In this document: in pieces, positions 10,587-21,208 of the stretch
Layout of the letters: every line of letters begins with the position of its first letter
Position numbering within the stretch: position 1 is the first letter of the stretch
DNA from: Aegilops tauschii subsp. strangulata
Taxonomy: Eukaryota > Streptophyta > Magnoliopsida > Poales > Poaceae
Reading direction: 5' to 3'
DNA: 64,000 nucleotides
NCBI RefSeq assembly: GCF_002575655.3
Contig: NC_053039.3
Coordinates: forward strand, 245,374,622-245,438,621
The notes under the pieces: model-generated
Told to the model about the DNA's origin: nothing
Seen by the model: only the letters and a program-made list of their open reading frames with translations
Database searches by the model: none
Program-made: the position numbers and the translations under genes

Positions 10587-11578
10587 GCCATCGGAGCGTG
10601 GATACTGGCGGTTGTACCGCTTTAGTTACCGCCCCAATCACCGTGAGTAGGGTGATTCCACTCGGGTCTTAGGTGCGGTATCGGGTGGTGGTTATGCGGT
10701 AGTTCCGGTGTTTCTTTATAAACCGGTACTGTCAAGCCACACCCGTCGGTTGTACCGTGGCGGTTCTCCGTGTGCACATATATGCCTTGGGCGGTTGTAC
10801 CGCCCAGTGTATTTTTGTGTGTAACGGTTGGATTTGGGAATGCACTATATAAGGAGGTGGTTCTTCCACCTCCCACCTACCTCTTGGCTCGCTCTCTCTC
10901 TCTCCTCCATTGTTTCCCTAAGCTCGTTCTTGCCCAATCTCCTTCTAGCCAACCAAACTTGTTGATTTGCTAGGGATTTAGGGAGGAGACCTATATCTAC
11001 ACTTTCACTAATAGAAATTTGATTCCCCATATTTTCACTTGTGTATCTTGTTACTCTTGGGTGCTTGGGCACTCTAGACGGAAGAGTTCACCTCGGAGCC
11101 AAAATTCATTGCGGTGAAGCTTCATGGTGGTGCTGGGAGCCTTCAATTAAGTTGTGGAGAGAGACCCAACCTTGTTTGTAAAGGTTCTGGTTGTCGCCTT
11201 CAAGGGCATCGCTAGTAGAATCGCGACACCTTGCATTGCACAAGGTTGTGAGGAGAATAAGGTGGTCCTAGGGACATTTGGGGAGCATTATGCCTCCACG
11301 CCTCTTCAATGGAGACGTACCTACCTCAAAGGAGGGAAGTCCGGCAACACATCCTCGTCTCCATCAACTCCACTTGCGGTTAATTCGTGCCTTTACTTTG
11401 TGCAATATTTTATTGTCTATTTACTCTTGCTTGAACTTGTTCTTGTGTTGCTTGTCATATAGGTTGTCCATCTAGTTACATATCCAGACAACCTACTTTC
11501 TTGTTGAACCTAAAATTTGGTAAAGAGGCTAAAAATTGTTAGTCACGTATTCACCCCATCTAGTCGATCATACCTTTT
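10587..11578 (+). repeat. 5'-truncated SIRE-A-type LTR fragment
   Basis: It carries degenerate GCGGTTGTACCGC palindromes (10608, 10790), a TATA box (CTATATAAGG near 10846) and a downstream leader. It aligns with 7250-8059 and ends near the equivalent terminal sequence. The 5' end and any internal region are missing. Confidence 0.75.
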
Positions 11579-12394
11579 AGATGCGTTTTTGGCTTGTTTG
11601 GCTAGCTAGGCTGCACCAAAATATTGGCTCACACGAACCCCAAAGCACTTTTCAACCAGGCCTGTGAGGAACGTCCCAATCAGTAGTTTCCACTTAGTGA
11701 GGCTCTCCTCGTGTAGTCAGGCTCACATCATCTGCGTCCAGTTCATCATCGCTTTGGATCTGTTATGCCCTTGTGTTTGTATGTATCACACAATGTTAAG
11801 AGTGGTTAGGGTGGTTGCTAATAAGCTCACCACATTGGGGTGCAACCGTGCAAGGTAACTACATCGGGTCGAATGTGAGCAACCAAACAAGCGCAGTGCA
11901 TCAGTCCAACCCCAAATCACAAAACACGGGCAACCAAGCGCTGGTGGGTTAGTTGCTGCCCTAATGCAACTTGTGCTCTATGGCCAACCAAACAATGCGT
12001 GACATGGCCTATAGTCTGTATTAGCTCAGCCAAGTTGAATTGGTGATGCAAGGGAGCAAAAATCGGTGAAGGTAACCACACATGCCCTTAACAGTCGAGA
12101 TAAGCCTTCGAGCTCGTGTTTTCCATCTGGGTCCTCTTTTATGATTCTTGTTGCTCCCAAAAATAATGGCTATATTACCTATAGATGTAGTAGGGAGTCT
12201 AGAGACCTTGTCGAGAGCAAATCATGCGCACTATCAGATTTAATGATTACTACACGGCGAAAGTGAAGGGAAGACCTGTGAAAAAAGTGTGTATCCTAGC
12301 TGTGCCAACAATACCACACAAAGCAACATTTCCTATATTGATATGTTGACCACCCCCTTCGAATTATGAGCAACAACGCTAGCACTACCACTCG
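11579..12394. other. no gene recognised; possible decayed TIR element
   Basis: The left edge has TTTTTGGCTTGTTTGGCTAG (near 11585) and the right part has GGCCAACCAAACAATGCG (near 11980). Together they form an imperfect inverted pair, as in many small grass DNA transposons. The match is weak and no target duplication was found. No long ORF or other feature is evident up to 12394. Confidence 0.3.
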
Positions 12395-13178
12395 CAGGCC
12401 CGGGCCTAGGGGTGTGCAACCTGTGCATAAGGCATAAGGCACAAGGCCCCCGGGTCACGGGGGCCCCGAAACGCTAATGCTACATGTATGTCTTTGTATT
12501 GATTTTTTTCTAGGAGAAAAAAGACTACGGCGCTAGTCTACATGCATATACGACTTCAACCCATTTGGGGGAGTCCAGCAGGCCGACACGGCACACCTCG
12601 TAATCCCACCTTGCCACCTGGAACGCCTGCACTCTTCGCCTGTTTGCTAGTAGCCGGTTCGTATATGGGGATGCCCTAAAAAAATTCTGGACGAGCTCCA
12701 GCCCCCACGATCCGCCGTGCGATTGAGTTGAGGTCGCACCTGCCTTCGTCCATGAGTTCGACCTAGACGCACCTCGCCTCCTTCTGAAATTGTGAGCTGG
12801 GGCTTCTTTAACTCTTTCTCCCATAATAAATCAGTGATTGATCCTGGATTGTGATTGATTCAGTGGCCGGTGAAAATTCCTTTTTCACAAAGTAGAGCAC
12901 ATGGTCGAAGTGCCGGATAAGGAGAAGATGGATGTAAACTGCAAGAGTTCACGTCCGGGAGCCCGGACAAAGTTTATTCATCTCATTTTCTGTGGTTCTT
13001 CTTTGATGTGTATTCCTTTAATTTTGTTCTTTTCGACATTTTTTATAGGTGTGCATCAATCATTTTAGACGTCTAGTGTTAAATGGTGTCTAGACACTGC
13101 ATGGTGTCTATTTTTCTAGTAAGATAAGCCTCATTTTATAATTTCGCACAGGGCCCGGATTTTCCCGGCCCAGCCCTG
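12395..13178. mobile_element. candidate non-autonomous hAT element (784 bp)
   Basis: The left end CAGGCCCGGGCCTAGG and the right end, read on the other strand, CAGGGCTGGGCCGGG form imperfect terminal inverted repeats of the CAGGG type seen in hAT elements. Flanks CCACTCG (12388-12394) and CCATTCG (13179-13185) agree at six of seven bases, which suits a decayed 8-bp duplication. No transposase is encoded. The ORF at 12525-12824 on the minus strand has no recognisable similarity. Confidence 0.4.
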
Positions 13179-14806
13179 CCATTCGTAGTATAAAACCCGA
13201 GTCTAGTGTGAAAGTAATCACACCGAGACAACATACATAGTCTAAAGGTAAATGCAACAAGATTTATTTTGGCAAATAAATGAATATGATATATTCCTTG
13301 ATATATTTGCTTGATGGAGTTTCCTTTCCCGTTTGTGAGCTACTTTGTTGACTTTCTTCTTAATCATAACTTCCATTGTCATTCTAGGCTAAGATCACAA
13401 TTCTTGCCAACGTGTAAACTAAAATTGGTACTTATATTCACATGGTCTACATTTATTGTTTCCCCCCACATATATAGTATATACGCATGGAATCTCAGTT
13501 GCTTTAACTTGGATGTTCATTTTTGTTGGGATGATTTGTGATGTTTATTTGAAGATATAGATGGCTTGTGACATAAAAAGAGGTTACACCAAATTTATTA
13601 TCGGAACGGGTTGGCCCATGCATTAGTTGGCGTGCATAAGTTCCTAATTAGTTGCAAATGCATCTGCATATTAAAGTGCTTCTTGATTCTATGCGTGCAT
13701 GAAAAGAGTGACCTTTTTGTCATCTATAGTCGAATGAATAGTTGTAATGCGCGAGTTAGCTATTGGATGCACTTTAATGTTGTTATAGTTAGGTAGAATC
13801 TAAACAAACATGGTCAATAAAACTACAACACGCTATTGGTACTATAGCGAAATTTAAGCTGTGACATGTTGCCTTTCTTTTTAGGACGTTCAATGGTAGT
13901 TGGTAAAGAATATAGTCATGCATCCATGGTGACATAACATGACATGCATCATATATAAACAAAGTGTTGTCTCTTCATTTTAATGGTATTTTCTAGGGAC
14001 AATCATGCTCATAGTTTCTTTTCTCATACGAAGGACAATCGTCTATTTGTTTCGGGCCTGAAACATCTTCCACGTGGTTATTGTGTACCCTCTGCATTTT
14101 AGAGGGGTAGAGTGACGGTTGTTGGCTGGGTAGGCGGCGCACTGACACTAGACCCTCAGGATAAGGAACAGTGTGGGAGATCGACGACAACCCGATGGTC
14201 GATGACGATGCTCCGGTGGCCGGGCGACGCTTGACGACGAGGGATGGAGCGAACATGGGACATCAGGGGGCCGCTGGGTGAAACGTGGTCCCCATAGTCT
14301 TGGGGAAGTATTGGGTGATAAAAAAGAGATGAAAAAAATAAATTTATCGAAACAAGTTTTTTTTGCCAAACTTCCTCAATACAGACTAAATTGCCCGAGA
14401 TGTTCTTACCACCCCTTTTCTTTGTGGCTAATTCTTAACTTCGGTATATTGGGGAAGAACTTTTTGGGATGGAACTTACTAGATGTTTTATTTTTAAACT
14501 TAACTTACTAGATAATGTTATTCTGATGCAAAACAAACTTGGTGTCAACAAAGGAGTATCACTGCCGTGCCAAGTCGCTTGGAGTGAGAAGTGAAAATGA
14601 TGCTAACCCTAACAGGACGTTCATTTTTCTCAATGTATGACACCTTGCATATTCCTCTCACGCTGTTATTGTTTTCTCATCATGGATTTCTTGTCACCTT
14701 CACGAAAACCAAACCGTGGCGATTCAACCGAGGACAACTTAGCGATAAAACCCCAAGATTAGCGTAAATAAAACTCTGGACTCACAAAAATGCGTGCACC
14801 CGGAGG
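13179..14806. other. gene-upstream spacer, nothing recognised
   Basis: AT-rich unique-looking sequence with only short ORFs on both strands, plus a GC-rich patch around 14100-14280. I found no paired terminal repeats, LTR ends or protein motifs. It is the 5' flank of the transporter gene and may hold its distal promoter. Confidence 0.4.
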
Positions 14807-15030
14807 CCTATAAGAAGGGGGCGCAGATCTGATGCCGAAGGTAGTTGTTAGCGTCGCGGAAAAAAAAACAAAAATAAAAAAAGTGGGGCGAGGAAGAAAC
14901 CGAAACACTCACACAGAACACCACACCCCCCACCCCGGCGACACACCACCCCTCCCGCCCCAAATCTCAGATCAGAGCGCCGGGAGATCTGCCATTTCCG
15001 GGTGGAGGGATCGAGCCCCGCGCTTCTCGA
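14807..15030 (+). promoter_or_regulatory. probable core promoter and GC-rich 5' leader of the transporter gene
   Basis: A TATA-like CCTATAAGAAG at 14807 is followed by a CT- and GC-rich leader typical of grass 5' UTRs. A good splice donor (CTCGA|GTAAGG) occurs at 15031. The start codon lies almost 800 bp further on, so a 5'-UTR intron ending at an AG near 15715 or 15770 is likely. No transcript data; placement is inference. Confidence 0.4.
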
Positions 15031-15807
15031 GTAAGGATTCTGCCTCCCCATCCCCTTCCCTTCCTTCGGCCGCAGCTTTTTCGGGGGGACGCGCGATCTG
15101 GCGCGGGTTTTTGGCGCGAGCAGCTGCGATTTGGGGGCGGGTTCGTTGGTCGGTTTGCTGGATTTAGGAGAGTTTCCGGGGTGCGGAGCTGCGCTCCTGG
15201 TGCACTCCCTGACGGGGCTCCGTGGAGGAGCATCCGGACTATGAGCAGGGCAGGGTTGTGTGTAGCAGAGCGTCCGGGATCAGCAGGGTTGTGTGTAGCA
15301 GAGCGTTCGGGATCAGTAGGGTTGCTGCGTCGCGTAGTGTTTGTTGTCTATCAGCTTTGCAAGTAGAGGCACGAATTCGGATTCGTGGGTGGATTACTGG
15401 GCTAGGAGGGGTTTGGGGTTAGAGCTGCGTTGTTGGAGCAGTTGTTGCTGTTATTCCGTGGAGGAACAACATTCGCTTCTCACGAGTAGCTGCATCCGGC
15501 TTGTTTTTAGCGGAGCAGAAAGAAACAGTAGGGCTCATGTATCATATGTTGCTAGTTGCGTTCAGAACCAGTAGGGCTCAGGTAAATAGTAGTAGTGTGC
15601 GCTGTTTACACAAATTTCTGCTTAATCTTGGGGCATTTTATTTAACTCAGGTGCAAGCAGCACCATCTTTGCTCACTGTGTAATCATCTGAAATGGCTTT
15701 AATTCCTTACTGCAGTTAAATCCTGGGCTCTGTATCTTGTGTGGATGGCATTTGTGCCTCAGAGACTGTAGCTCACCAAGTGTTGATTTGAACCTGTGAA
15801 GATAGAG

Positions 15808-18215
15808 ATGGGTTCTCCGAGAAAATCCGACAAGAAGGCCGCCTTAGACTTTGCAGCATGGGGTTTCAATATCACCTCATCCGTTGGGATCATCATGGTC
15901 AACAAAGCCCTAATGGCTACACATGGATTCAGTTTTGGTATGTTTTTAGCTTTGGTAAAGAATTATGTAGTCACATACATCATTAATTCAATCTATTGAC
16001 ATCTTGTTCTTCACTTTTGGCAGTGAGTAGGATTATGTTATGCTGTATTTTGTTCTGTATCTTTCAACTTCTGTCTGACTTCAATTTGACTATCGTAGGC
16101 TTCTCCTTCTGAATTGCGCATTAGTATTGCTCTGCTGATTTTAGTGTACGAAGGGATCAGGAACTTATTTTATACCTTTTGTGATCCCAAAATGGTACTG
16201 CAAATTCCATCCATGTAAATGCTAGATGCTCTTTTGTTGATAATATTTTACAGATGAGTACGTCAGCGTTTGACCAACTCATACAAATTTTCCCCCACTA
16301 GATTTACTTTTATGGTGATCTGAGAGTTAGGGATTTGACTGTTAGGCAATCCTAGGTGTCTGCTGCTATGCTAACCTGCTTGGCGTAAACTTGGGATGCG
16401 TCTGTTGAACATAAGAAGCATGCTAATCTAATATGATTTATTGTTATACTAGGTAGCGATAACTTACAAGTTCTATAAGGTTTTGCACTGACCCTCAACA
16501 AACTGCACATATGTTAAAACCTGGATACACTCCTGCCATGTCACTGATTATGATTTATGCCTTTTGCAGCCACAACATTAACTGGCCTTCATTTATTGAC
16601 AACGACCTTGATGACTATTGTGTTTCGGTGGTTAGGCCTGAGCCAGCCCTCTCACTTACCGCTACCAGATCTGATTAAGTTCGTAATCTTTTCAAATTTG
16701 TCGATCGTTGGCATGAATGTGAGCTTGATGTGGAATTCTGTGGGGTTTTATCAGGTCAGTGTAGTTTCTGACTTTCTGTTACCTAAGCTATGTATCTTTG
16801 CATCATTAGCTCTTAATTAATTCTTTTCTCTTGTTCAGATAGCAAAGCTGTGCATGATACCCGCGTCATGTCTTCTGGAAGTTGTCTTTGATCGTGTACA
16901 TTATTCACGGGACACAAAGCTGAGCATAATGGTTGTACTTGTAGGCGTTGCAGTTTGCACTGTTACTGATGTCAGTGTGAATGCAAAAGGCATGCTTGCA
17001 GCTGTTATAGCTGTCTGGAGCACAGCTTTCCAACAATATGTAAGTTGAAATTCCTATACTGTATGGTTACTTGTATATGTCTTCCAAGTCAGTAGAATCC
17101 TGTTGCTGAAAGACAAATCACACACACACACACAAAAATAATAATAATCATGATAGTGTTACAATGCTTACCTATTAGAGGACTTGAAACAATGATCAGA
17201 TAAGAGGCCAATCTTTATAATGTTTACAGACATTAAGAACATAATCATTCCAGTTTTGAAGTATGCAATGCATTCTGTTGTTTAATCCCATGACTGCATG
17301 TTATTTGACTATGTTTGCTGCCATTCTGTTATTTGTTCTTATCATGTATTGGAAAGAGTACACGCTTGAAATTCTGTTAATTCTTTTTTCCCTTTTTTTG
17401 CAGTATGTTCATTACCTCCAGCGGAAGTACTCTCTGAACTCATTCAATCTCCTAGGCCACACTGCTCCAGCCCAAGCAGGTTCCCTCCTGTTAGTAGGGC
17501 CCTTTGTGGATTACTTGTTGACTGGCAAAAGGGTGGATCACTTCAATTTCACATCGCTTTCTCTGGTAAGAAATCAATATTGTAACAGTGTTTCATGTCC
17601 CTGAACCGATGGTGATCTATGTTGCAGGTTCTGTAAAAAGCAATTGATTTAGCTGGTTTATGTTTGCTTAGAGATAAGGTGGGAAATGGCCAGCGATTTA
17701 GGAAACATTATCGTGGAAAACTTCTGTTGCGCTGCTTTGTTGTATCTCATGTTTAGTTGAATTAGTGGCTTTTCATTTCCTCACATGACTAGCTTGACTA
17801 GAATTTTGATATTAGTGTTTTCAAGATTAGTTTGTCTATACATTCCACCTCTTTATCTTGTCATCTATCTTATCATTGCATTTTGTGACTGCAGTTATTC
17901 GTCGTACTCTCATGCATCATCGCCATCGGCGTTAATCTGAGCCAGTTCATCTGCATCGGCCGGTTCTCTGCTGTATCTTTCCAAGTCTTAGGCCACATGA
18001 AGACTGTGCTGGTCCTGTTCCTTGGCTTTCTCTTCTTTGGCAAGGAGGGCCTGAACCTTCACGTAGTCCTTGGGATGATCCTCGCTGTTCTTGGAATGAT
18101 GTGGTATGGGAACGCATCAGCCAAACCAGGCGGCAAAGAGCGTCGGAGTGTCCTCCCAGTGAGGTCCGAGAGGCACAATGGAGGTTCAGAAGACAAGGAT
18201 GGTGGTGAGAAGTGA
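15808..18215 (+). CDS. URGT-type UDP-rhamnose/UDP-galactose transporter (nucleotide-sugar transporter, 332 aa)
   Basis: Five coding exons join in frame with GT-AG introns: 15808-15937, 16570-16754, 16839-17039, 17404-17565 and 17895-18215 (999 nt including TGA). The protein is very hydrophobic and fits the ten-helix drug/metabolite (TPT/NST) fold. Signature stretches are [18 protein letters not shown] (residues ~26-43), [14 protein letters not shown] (~92-105), [14 protein letters not shown] and [17 protein letters not shown]. These match the plant URGT/NST-KT1 group, closest from memory to the Arabidopsis URGT4-6 branch. Such proteins exchange cytosolic UDP-rhamnose or UDP-galactose for UMP across the Golgi membrane and feed pectin and arabinogalactan synthesis. 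The start ATG at 15808 gives the family's usual N-terminus; the upstream in-frame GTG codon is not used. No lesion is visible, so the gene looks functional. Substrate is inferred from family. Confidence 0.93.
17119..17134 (+). repeat. (CA)8 microsatellite in intron 3
   Basis: Eight CA units followed by a short (ATA)n tract, inside the third intron of the transporter gene. Confidence 0.9.
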
Positions 18216-18979
18216 TTTTTGCAATCGGTAGCTGCAGTGCGTGCATATTTTTTCCCTTGAGGTTTCTGGTGACACACAACACAGCCGAAGGAAGACAGTC
18301 TGGTATTGTTCTTGATAGAGGTTACTACAGAAGCTGAACCTTACCCTAGGAACTCGGCACCGTTCTCGTTATAGGTTACATACATTACCGTCACATTTTT
18401 TCGATACATTCATAGTCACCAGGTGTTTTACAAGGTTTGAGTATAGTATAATCCTTTAGAAGTAAGTCGTATGTGAAGGTTGTGGAATTGTGGTGAAGAT
18501 TGTTGGAAGTTAAGGCATTGTTTTGATCTTATGGAAGTATGGACTACACGTTAGGATCATTTCTGAATTGTCATGACTGAATGTAATTCATTATCAGGGT
18601 TTTATAGACCATATTTTCACTCATTTGTATCATGTTATTGTGTATACTTGCTATATATTTCCTGATACACAGACGATGGACATCTCCCCTTTTCTTTCTG
18701 GGAGTAGTAACCATCGGTATATGCAGTCTCCAAGGAAAGCAAGTAGGGAGTATATTTATGGACAAATTATATGGACACGTTCATTGCATTTTTTTTTGCC
18801 ATTGAACATGTTTACAACTCAGGAATTTCATTTAGGGCCATTTTGTTCCTGCATTTGCGGCCGCTCTAATCGGGCTCTAAGAGCAACTACAACCGCTACT
18901 CGCAGATGTGCACTCCTATACGTCCGCGTCCGTAGACAACGCCCCTTATTTCTACAAGCCGGACAACACCCCTTATTTC
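18216..18979 (+). other. 3' UTR and 3' flank of the transporter gene
   Basis: No ORF with recognisable motifs. The first few hundred bases are T-rich, as expected for a 3' UTR. I could not identify a clear polyadenylation signal. From about 18840 the sequence becomes GC-rich (around a GCGGCCGC site) and may be an unrelated repeat. Confidence 0.4.
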
Positions 18980-19200
18980 TACAAGCTTGAACATAGCAAT
19001 AGAATCCATGCTACCCATGAAACGTGATCAACAATTATGTAGATACAAGCTTGAACATAGCAATAGTTAAATCCATGCTACCCATGAAACATGATCAACA
19101 TTTATGTAGATACAAGCTTGAACATAGCAATAGTTAAATCCATGCTACCCATGAAACATGATCAACATTTATGTAGATACAAGCTTGAACATAGCAATAG
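18980..19200. repeat. tandem repeat, ~67-bp unit, 3.3 copies
   Basis: Units start at 18980 (64 bp, three bases shorter), 19044, 19111 and 19178 (partial, 23 bp). Each begins TACAAGCTTGAACATAGC. Copies differ by only a few bases, so the array is recent. Confidence 0.9.
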
Positions 19201-19225
19201 CAAACAAATATACGATAGTAAACTA

Positions 19226-19386
19226 CTCCCTCCGTTCCTAAATATAAGTCTTTTTAGAGATTTTAAATAGACTACCACATACGGATGTATATAGACATAT
19301 TTTAGAGTGTAGATTCACTCATTTTGCTCTGTATGTAGTCACTTGTTGAAATCTCTAGAAAAACCTATATTTAGGAACGGAGGGAG
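19226..19386. mobile_element. Stowaway MITE (Tc1/mariner-type, 161 bp)
   Basis: Terminal inverted repeats CTCCCTCCGTTCCTAAATAT and its complement at the right end are flanked by the TA target duplication (19224-19225, 19387-19388). This is a classic wheat Stowaway signature. It encodes nothing. Confidence 0.95.
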
Positions 19387-19498
19387 TAGATGGATAGATG
19401 CTTGCGGAGGATATCACTGGCCTTCACCACTTCTTCGCCGGCGGTTGCAGTCTTTGGTGTAGGCATCAACGGCAGGAAGGGCGTTGTCGTTGTCATCG

Positions 19499-20044
19499 TC
19501 AGTGGAGGAGGAGCGGATCCCGGGAAAATGTATGGCGACGCGGGCCTGCTTCTTCGAGTCGAGCGAATTTCTTCGTGATGGCTGCCTTCTGCTTCGCGAG
19601 GCACTCGGACTCCTTATGCTGATTTGAAGCGCCTTCGCATTTTGCGGCGGCAGCGGCAATGGGTGCCCATCTCGGCCGAGGTGAAGGACCAACGGATGAC
19701 GTCGGGTAGGATGTCATCATTGGCGGCGGGCGTAAGCGGATCTGCGAGACCCGCAACCGGACCTCCGACTCGGGCATTCGCGGGCACGAGCACCTGATGT
19801 GCCGTCTAGGAGGAACAGGGTTTGGAGGTACCGAGTGCCTGACTAAGGATTGCACGGAACACAACATGTGGGTTGTAGCTGCCCCCCTCCCCGGGAGGTT
19901 GCGAAGCTCGAGCTCCCACCAGTATCTATCCACAACCGATGAAGGGCAATGCGAAGGGTGAGCTCCACGTCGCCTGTGGCGGAGGAGCTGGATTCCTCCT
20001 TCAGGAGCGCAGTCGTTAGGTTCGCTGCCGGAGTTGGACATCAT
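19499..20044 (-). other. uncertain 181-codon ORF, possible gene fragment
   Basis: An ATG-initiated minus-strand frame in GC-rich DNA encodes a basic, Arg/Pro/Ser-rich protein with no recognised domain. Other minus-strand frames across 19371-19692 are also open, as expected for GC-rich sequence. It could be a decayed host gene fragment carried between the MITE and a copia LTR, or chance. No function is proposed. Confidence 0.2.
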
Positions 20045-20107
20045 GTGGGGAGCGAAGGGGACATACAGTGGAGCAGAGCTCTCAAGAGTGGCTGTGGGCT
20101 AGGGTTT

Positions 20108-20928
20108 TGTTAAGGATAATTAACCCAGCGGTTAATCAGGGAAATCCCCGATTTCCCTCACGTGCGGTTGCAACCCCACCAACCGTCGCGACAGTTCCTT
20201 TCCTATCCCATCCCTTGCGAACCGGCGCATCCCAGGAGGCGCCTCTTCACCTTGTATATATAATCTATGAAAGATGATCAATAAAGACTACACAAGTTCA
20301 TTCTGTTGTTGGTCTCTCGTTCCCTCTCGATTACTTACAACACGTTATCAACACGAGGTAATGAGTTGGATCTACTGCCCATGTGCAGACTATCTCTATT
20401 ACTGTGAGATCCGTATGATCTTCAATGTGTTATGTTCCCACAATTGAGGTTGAGCATTTTCAAGTTATACACTTGAGTCAAATTTTTGCATTCTTATTAC
20501 AAAACCATGATGGTTTTTAATTTACTTCTTGTAAATTAATTATCTCTGGCTTGCCCCTATAAGTAATCGACGGCTAACAATTTGAGGCTCTTGCCCTCAA
20601 TGGCTACAACTTACTTAAGCGGGTCATGGACATCAAGATCAGTCTTGCATCCCATGGGATAGCGCGTGCAATCCAATCCACGCCACCAGGACGCAAAGGA
20701 CCTCAAGGGTAATGGTTTGAAACTCACTTCAAACCCTCACCCTGACACCATCAAGCTATCACGAGACCCTATGAGCATGGAGAGCATGATGGTTGAATAT
20801 GCATCAACCGACATGTTTGGAGACTATATACATTTAGTCCCTTAGTCTCCTTAGTGATCTATTTATTTATGTCCATTTATGATGTTCTAATAAGAACATG
20901 ATCATTGTTGTCATCATATATTGTACAT
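20108..20928 (+). mobile_element. remnant of a short-LTR Ty1-copia element
   Basis: A probable 232-bp LTR (20108-20339) starts TGTTAAGGATAATTAACC and ends ...GATTACTTACA. It is followed by CACGTTATCAACACGAGG, which resembles the primer-binding region of small-LTR copia elements. At about 20578-20680 a gag-like frame reads LALNGYNLLKRVMDIKISLA, the usual N-terminal copia gag motif, soon broken by differences. The rest of the element is missing, cut at the LTR that begins at 20929. Confidence 0.55.
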
Positions 20929-21208
20929 TGATACGTCTCCAACATATCTATAATTTATGAAGTCTTCATGCTATTATATTACCATTCTTGGATGTTTTAC
21001 AATCATTTTATAGCAACTTTATATTATTTTACAATCATTTTATAACCAGTGCCCAGTGCCAGTTGTTGTTTTTTGCTTGTTTTTTACATTGCTGGAAATC
21101 AATATCAAACGGAGTCCAAACACCGCGGAACTTTTTGTGGATTTTTAATGGACCAGAGGACTCCCGATGGGCAAGAGCAGCACCTGGGGGGTGCCCCGAG
21201 GGGGGCAC
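20929..21208 (+). repeat. 5' end of a family-A gypsy LTR, cut by Angela element 1
   Basis: TGATACGTCTCCAACATATC through the GTGCCCCGAGGGGGGCAC segment matches 8680-8940. The LTR stops at 21208, inside the GC-rich palindromic part, where Angela element 1 begins. The remainder should continue beyond that element, outside this window. Confidence 0.8.

Noticed and set aside
15796..15999. start of the transporter at the upstream GTG codon and read-through past exon 1
   Set aside because: GTG is not a normal plant start. The ATG at 15808 fits the family N-terminus, and a clear GT donor at 15938 ends the exon.
18980..19200. CRISPR-like array
   Set aside because: Head-to-tail copies without spacers in a plant nuclear genome; it is a simple tandem repeat.
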